Shown: positions 4,848 to 6,449 of the stretch, one piece after another | Layout of the letters: each line of letters opens with the position of its first letter | How positions within the stretch are numbered: the stretch's first letter is position 1 | NCBI GenBank assembly: GCA_018817035.1 | Contig: JAHIUV010000219.1 | Location: 1 to 6,449 of the forward strand | Source: Candidatus Omnitrophota bacterium | GTDB taxonomy: Bacteria > Omnitrophota > Gorgyraeia > Gorgyraeales > Gorgyraeaceae | Length of the DNA stretch: 6,449 nucleotides | Direction: 5' to 3' | The notes under the pieces: model-generated | Seen by the model: the letters and a program-made list of their open reading frames with translations, nothing else | What the model was told of the DNA's origin: nothing | Databases searched by the model: none | Translations under genes and position numbers: made by a program

Positions 4848-6449
4848 ATGTTTACACGAGGCAGATGGGATAAAACAATAGATATAAGGGATTTTATAAA
4901 CCGTAATTACACGCCTTATGACGGGGATGAGTCTTTCTTGTCAGGGCCTACGGCGCGCACGAAAAAGCTCTGGGAAAAGTGCTTAAAGCTTTTTGAGAAA
5001 GAGCGAGAACAAGGCGGGGTGCTGGATGTTGACGTGTCCACTGTTTCAACGGTGACAAGCCACGATGCCGGATATGTGGATAAACGCCTTGAGATCATAA
5101 AAGGCCTGCAGACAGACGCGCCTCTCAGGAGAGCGATAAAGCCTCTTGGCGGCATACGCGTGGTGGAAAAGGCATGCGAAGATTATGGTTATAAACTTGA
5201 TAAAAGAATAAAAGACATTTACCTTAAATACAGGAAGACCCATAACGACGCTGTCTTTGACGCTTATACGGAGGATATTTTAAAAGCAAGGCGTTCAGGA
5301 CTTATTACGGGACTGCCGGATAACTATTCAAGAGGAAGGATCATCGGTGATTACAGGAGGATAGCGCTTTACGGCATAGACAGGTTGATGGAATCCAAAA
5401 AGAATTACAAAAAATTGCTCGAGGAATATTCCACGCAGGAAGCCCTGCAGTTACGCGAAGAAATAGCGGAGCAGATAATTGCCCTGGAAGATATTAAGGC
5501 ACTGGGAAAGATATATGGTTTTGACATATCAGTGCCCGCGAAGGACGCGAAACAGGCGATACAATGGACTTATTTCGGTTACTTAGCCGCGGTAAAAGAA
5601 CAGGACGGCGCCGCGATAAGCTTAGGCAGTGTGGGAAACTTTTTCGACGTATATATACAGCGTGACCTTGCATCAGGCACGTTGACAGAAGAAAGCGCGC
5701 AGGAACTGATAGATGATTTTGTAATAAAAATGCGGCTCGTAAGGCACTTGCGCCCAAAGTCATACGCTGAGATATTTGCCGGGGACCCTATCTGGATCAC
5801 TGAAAGTATAGCCGGTATAGGCATAGACGGAAGGCATAAAGTCACAAAGACCTCTTACAGGTTAATGCAGACACTTTTTAACCTTGGGCCTTCGCCTGAA
5901 CCAAACCTTACCATATTATGGTCTAACCGCCTGCCGGAAAGCTTTAAGAAGTTTTGCGCTTACGCCTCTATAAAGACAAGTTCCATCCAATACGAGAATG
6001 ACGACCTTATGAGGATGATAGGCGGGGATGATTACAGTATATCCTGCTGTGTGTCGCTTCTTAAGAACGGAAGCGAAATGCAGTATTTCGGGGCAAGATG
6101 TAACCTGGGAAAAGTCCTTTTATACGCCCTTAATGAAGGCAGGGATGAAATAACCGGAGAAACAATAGTCCCTGACATACCTCCTTTAAAGTCAAACCCT
6201 TTGGATTTCGCGGAGGTGAAAGAAAGGTTCCACCAGACATTGAGGTGGACTGTAAATACATACGTGGAAGCCCTGAACATCATCCATAGCATGCACGATA
6301 AATATTATTATGAGAGAGCGCAGATGGCGCTTTTAGACAGTGAATTGACCCGCTACATGGCATTCGGCATCGCCGGCCTTTCCGTAGTCGCGGATTCGCT
6401 TAGCGCGATACGATATGCCAAGGTCATGGCAGTGAGGAATAAAAAAGGG
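4848..6449 (+). CDS. pflB: Pyruvate formate-lyase (formate C-acetyltransferase), 3'-truncated by window end
   Basis: The first 534 codons of a glycyl-radical enzyme that converts pyruvate and CoA to acetyl-CoA and formate anaerobically. The frame is open to the window edge. It follows E. coli PflB closely: ITGLPDNYSRGRIIGDYRR (153-171), WITESIAG (316-323), LFNLGPSPEPNLTILWS (343-359), the adjacent catalytic cysteines C400-C401 in DYSISCCVS (395-403, matching Cys418-Cys419), and ARCNLGKVLLYALNEGRDE (416-434). The substitutions are conservative. Roughly 220-230 residues with the glycyl-radical loop (Gly734 in E. coli) should lie beyond the window, usually followed by the activating enzyme PflA. 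A strong Shine-Dalgarno and the ZTP riboswitch precede it, so the formate produced is probably tied to one-carbon and purine supply as well as fermentation. The active-site match favours true PFL over the dehydratase-type relatives. Confidence 0.96.
   Translation, partial: MFTRGRWDKTIDIRDFINRNYTPYDGDESFLSGPTARTKKLWEKCLKLFEKEREQGGVLDVDVSTVSTVTSHDAGYVDKRLEIIKGLQTDAPLRRAIKPLGGIRVVEKACEDYGYKLDKRIKDIYLKYRKTHNDAVFDAYTEDILKARRSGLITGLPDNYSRGRIIGDYRRIALYGIDRLMESKKNYKKLLEEYSTQEALQLREEIAEQIIALEDIKALGKIYGFDISVPAKDAKQAIQWTYFGYLAAVKEQDGAAISLGSVGNFFDVYIQRDLASGTLTEESAQELIDDFVIKMRLVRHLRPKSYAEIFAGDPIWITESIAGIGIDGRHKVTKTSYRLMQTLFNLGPSPEPNLTILWSNRLPESFKKFCAYASIKTSSIQYENDDLMRMIGGDDYSISCCVSLLKNGSEMQYFGARCNLGKVLLYALNEGRDEITGETIVPDIPPLKSNPLDFAEVKERFHQTLRWTVNTYVEALNIIHSMHDKYYYERAQMALLDSELTRYMAFGIAGLSVVADSLSAIRYAKVMAVRNKKG

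Noticed and set aside
4916..6292. Several minus-strand open frames of 65-89 codons
   Set aside because: All are antisense to the continuous pflB frame, which keeps catalytic and structural motifs throughout.

Overview
The window is bacterial chromosome from what looks like an anaerobic, fermentative organism. The best pointers are a pyruvate formate-lyase gene behind a ZTP riboswitch, a bacterial deoxyhypusine-synthase-like gene paired with agmatinase, moderate A+T content with heavy use of ATA and AGG codons, and intergenic regions full of palindromic repeats. An uncultivated lineage such as Omnitrophota would fit this style, but that is a guess; nothing here fixes the taxon.

Layout, left to right. 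Positions 1-194 hold a diverged inverted-repeat element and a strong sigma-70-type promoter whose predicted start point lies almost on the first codon of the next gene. 195-2023 is a two-gene polyamine operon: a deoxyhypusine-synthase-like enzyme and agmatinase SpeB. 2024-2124 is nearly filled by a perfect 28-bp inverted repeat with a 25-nt loop. 2125-3680 is a translationally coupled pair, Maf nucleotide pyrophosphatase and a short DUF21/CBS membrane protein of the CorC/CNNM type. A DJ-1/PfpI-family gene (3677-4228, minus strand) runs convergently into it with a 4-bp overlap.

4229-4847 has no gene but is dense in signals: a possible minus-strand promoter, a 63-bp palindrome, a long imperfect stem-loop related to the repeat at the left edge, a plus-strand promoter, a ZTP (pfl-motif) aptamer with an overlapping intrinsic terminator, two more inverted repeats, and a strong Shine-Dalgarno. 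These lead into pflB (4848 to the window end), which is cut after 534 codons, before its glycyl-radical region.

How it works together. The pflB leader reads as a classic ZTP ON switch: when ZMP/ZTP rises because 10-formyl-tetrahydrofolate is short, the pseudoknot should form, the terminator should be blocked, and formate production should increase to refill the one-carbon pool. The left operon handles agmatine/putrescine and probably a longer polyamine. Maf and the DUF21 protein look like a housekeeping pair. I see no clear new defence or mobile system. The least explained material is the family of palindromes, especially those placed inside the riboswitch-pflB leader.
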